DNA of 64,000 bases from Perca fluviatilis. Lineage: Eukaryota; Chordata; Actinopteri; Perciformes; Percidae. The translations under genes and the position numbers were made by a program. The DNA lies in NCBI RefSeq assembly GCF_010015445.1, contig NC_053114.1, forward strand, positions 16,200,224 to 16,264,223. Direction: 5' to 3'. Under the pieces are notes generated by a model. It was not told where the DNA came from. It saw only the letters and a program-made list of their open reading frames with translations, and ran no database searches. This document shows positions 61,756-64,000 of this stretch, piece by piece (position 1 is the stretch's first letter; each line of letters starts with the position of its first letter).

Positions 61756-63709
61756 CTTTGAGATCAAACAGTAATGAATAAGAAATGAATAAAATAAGGG
61801 TGTTAGTAATTTTCAATGAATGCAGAATACATCCACCAAAGAACATACAGCCTGTCTAATTTGTTTGGTTTACCACAATAATGTTCACTTTCGCAGAAGT
61901 CAAATCTGCTTAAACGGCATATTATGCTCATTTTCAGGTTCATAATTGTATTTAGAGGTTATATCAGAATAGTTTTACATGGTTTAATTTAAAAAAAAAA
62001 CACCATATTGTTGTTGTGCTGCACATTGCTGCAGCTCCTCTTTTCACCCTGTGTGTTGAGCTCTCTGTTTTAGCTACAGAGTGAGGCATCGCACTTCTGT
62101 TCCATCTTTGTTGGGAGTCACACATGCACAGTAGCTAGGTAAGGACTACTAGCCAGTCAGAAGCAGAGTATGAGGGCGTGCCATGCTAGCAGCTAGGCGA
62201 GCATTATAACGTGTGTTACAAAGTGACGCACGTTCGTCACGGAAGTAAAGGCTGGACTACAACAGAGCTGTTTGGAGCAGTTTGTGAACAGTGTTTTCTG
62301 TTGGAGATGGTAAGTCCCTTTGGGGTGGACTTTGGGCTTTTTCACTTTGTAAACCTATAACGTGCACAAAAAAGATATATAACACAATAAAGGAAAGGGA
62401 AAAAGCCAAAAAGCATAATATGAGCACTTTAACATTTCAGAGAGATGCTCCACTCGTCATTGCACTTTTCCTTAACTGTCCAATCACAATGAAAAGCTGA
62501 TTACATCATGGCCCCATAAAATACCAGTTTACACACCGTCACATTTTTGGTCAACAGTTTAAGTACAAAAAGTATAATCATTGCACTGCAGAGGGTATAT
62601 TGAACTGCAGGTAACCACTCTGCTTTGTGTTGTAGCACTCTTTGACTCTAAACCTTTTCATTATGTTGTTATATCAGGAGACCTCATTGTGCAAGAAAGA
62701 AAGACATTTGTAGAAACACATTAGCCAGACTGAATCCTCCTGGGGAATTCCTGCGTGTATGTTTTTATATTTTCACAACTGGCTAACAACCTTTAGCATA
62801 AAAGAACACCTGAAGACCTCTTAGCACATTCCTGCCTGTTCAAGAAGAATGAATGAATGAATGAATGAATGAATTTTATTGGTCGTAACCAAAGGGTAGT
62901 GTCAGAAGCTTCAGCTTACATAAGGTAACAAATTGGCAAGGAAAGAAATGTACAAGACAAGAAAAATAAAAAATACAAAAAAAACTAAAGAACATATACA
63001 CGTACCCAGATACATTTCTACATACATACATACATACACGCCTACATATACCCATAAGGGTCAGTACTTATATAGAGTACATTGCCACCATAAGGTGAAT
63101 AATATGCTTAATAATGATGATAACCATAATGATAATGATGTTTATCATCACCATTATCAACATTCTCACAGAATAATACTACACAATGTCTATACTTATC
63201 TAGTGTCATGTCTTTGAACCCTTTTTTTTTAATTTGAAGACATTCCTACTATGTTTTAATTCCTCTGGTAATGTGTTCCATAACTTCACACCACAGACAG
63301 ATTTGCACCTGCTTTTCATCACTGTGTTACAGGTAGGTTGTTTACAATTGAGTTCGCCGAGGGCATAACCCCCTTAAGATACCTGGTGGACACGTGGTCT
63401 TACACGAGCAAATGCATATTAATCTTAATAAACCCCAGTACGTGAAGCAAAAAAAGCAGCATAATCAAAGCAGTTGTCCACAGTTATTCATAATGTGCTC
63501 CACAGTTTTGGGGTGTGACGAGAGTCAAGTGGCTAAAGTGGTGTTAATGGGATCATTGTATAAGTCACGGACAATGTTGTAACATGAAACAACACTCACC
63601 CACTTCGGCATCTTGCTTCCATCAGGGTCATGGTGGTGATATTGTAAGACGAGAACTGTGGCAATTACTGAGAGGCCAACAATGACCATGGTAGTGGCAA
63701 AGTATTGAG
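61213..63709 (-). CDS. chrna7: chrna7-like nicotinic acetylcholine receptor subunit, 3' exons
   Basis: Two coding exons (63600-63709 and 61213-61755) of an alpha7-type ligand-gated cation channel subunit, a homopentameric, calcium-permeable membrane receptor for acetylcholine in neurons. They supply TM3, the cytoplasmic loop and TM4 to the stop, about 218 codons of a protein near 500. The ligand-binding domain, TM1 and pore-lining TM2 are encoded beyond the right edge. Fish have alpha7 paralogues and alpha8; the SAPNFVEA terminus and loop best fit alpha7, but the paralogue is not certain. Transcribed in the same direction as trip4, which lies downstream. Confidence 0.93.
61914..62428. mobile_element. 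TTAA-flanked MITE, 515 bp
   Basis: TTAA at 61910-61913 and 62429-62432. The left end ACGGCATATTATGCTCAT and the reverse complement of the right end AGTGCTCATATTATGCTT align as terminal repeats. It is related to the interrupted 2.3-kb copy at 30631-32974. No transposase. Confidence 0.8.
62848..63390 (-). mobile_element. LINE 3' end on minus strand with (ATTC)n tail
   Basis: Starts on the left with about seven GAAT units (62848-62874), i.e. an (ATTC)n tail on the minus strand. The region 63235-63330 (ctggtaatgtgttccataac) parallels the LINE part at about 10010-10090. 5'-truncated and non-coding. Confidence 0.6.
63600..63709 (-). CDS. chrna7: chrna7 penultimate exon: TM3
   Basis: Reads [20 protein letters not shown] then [16 protein letters not shown], the third transmembrane helix and start of the cytoplasmic loop. 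Acceptor CACCCAG, donor TGG|GTGAGT. Two bases at the start complete an Ala codon from the exon outside the window. Confidence 0.95.
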
Positions 63710-64000
63710 CTGGGTGAAGAAGAAATAGAGGAAACAGTAAGAATGGATGCAGAAAGTTGTGTCATGCAGGTAACATTACAAGGAGACAACATGAGGATAA
63801 AATTAAACTGTTTCAGTGTAAGGAAAAGTGCTCACAGTCCAAGAGAGCATAATTCCCTTCTTGCCTTGAGCACTCTGCTAACTTGATGTGTCAGAGAAAT
63901 GCAAAGATACTTTTTCATTTTGGTTTCAAATACAGTGACTCGGATCTGTATATAAAAAAAAACTGCTTAAACTTAGTTACACTTTGATATGAGAGAATCC
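63710..64000 (-). other. chrna7 upstream intron, window edge
   Basis: No exon seen. The TM1-TM2 exon lies beyond the window. Confidence 0.6.

Larger units (their letters stand above)
61756..63599 (-). other. chrna7 last intron
   Basis: Contains a complete TTAA element (61914-62428), a LINE 3' fragment (62848-63390) and otherwise unassigned sequence. Confidence 0.85.

Overview
The window comes from a vertebrate nuclear genome, almost certainly a teleost fish. Genes are split into small exons with canonical GT/AG borders. Long CA, TA and GATA microsatellites are frequent, and the spacer is dense in fish-type Tc1/mariner, hAT, Harbinger-like and TTAA-flanked elements plus L2-clade LINE remnants. 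There are no operons, CRISPR arrays or prokaryotic genes.

Two host genes are supported, both on the minus strand. (1) trip4 (activating signal cointegrator 1) runs from its ATG at 54244 leftward. I rebuilt twelve coding exons from splice sites and reading phase (54165-54244 back to 21423-21525). They give 549 codons plus one base, covering the C2HC5 zinc finger and nearly all of the ASCH domain. Only the last ~20 residues are missing: their exon is further left and unrecognised, or outside the window. Exons 1-11 lie within 5.4 kb, while the intron before exon 12 is 27.3 kb. (2) A chrna7-like nicotinic acetylcholine receptor subunit enters from the right edge with its last two coding exons (63600-63709 and 61213-61755), covering TM3, the cytoplasmic loop, TM4 and the stop.

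Layout: 1-21.4 kb is gene-poor, either the last trip4 intron or flank. It holds a Tc1 3' end, two hAT copies with perfect 8-bp target duplications, a LINE split by one of them, TTAA elements, hairpins and two long CA/TG repeats. 21.5-48.8 kb is the giant trip4 intron with nested transposons. 48.8-54.2 kb is the trip4 exon cluster. 54.3-61.2 kb is the spacer between trip4 and chrna7, mostly a mariner-like element and an L2 LINE broken by other repeats. 61.2-64 kb is the chrna7 3' end.

I found no convincing new gene system. The most notable signal is a pure (TG)65 tract, in the trip4 sense, ending exactly at the 3' splice site of exon 10. It resembles the UG-repeat splice control known for CFTR exon 9 and could set inclusion of an ASCH-domain exon. 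Next in interest are a cohort of TTAA-flanked palindromic elements, a repeat family with telomere-like interior in two copies, and several clean inverted repeats.
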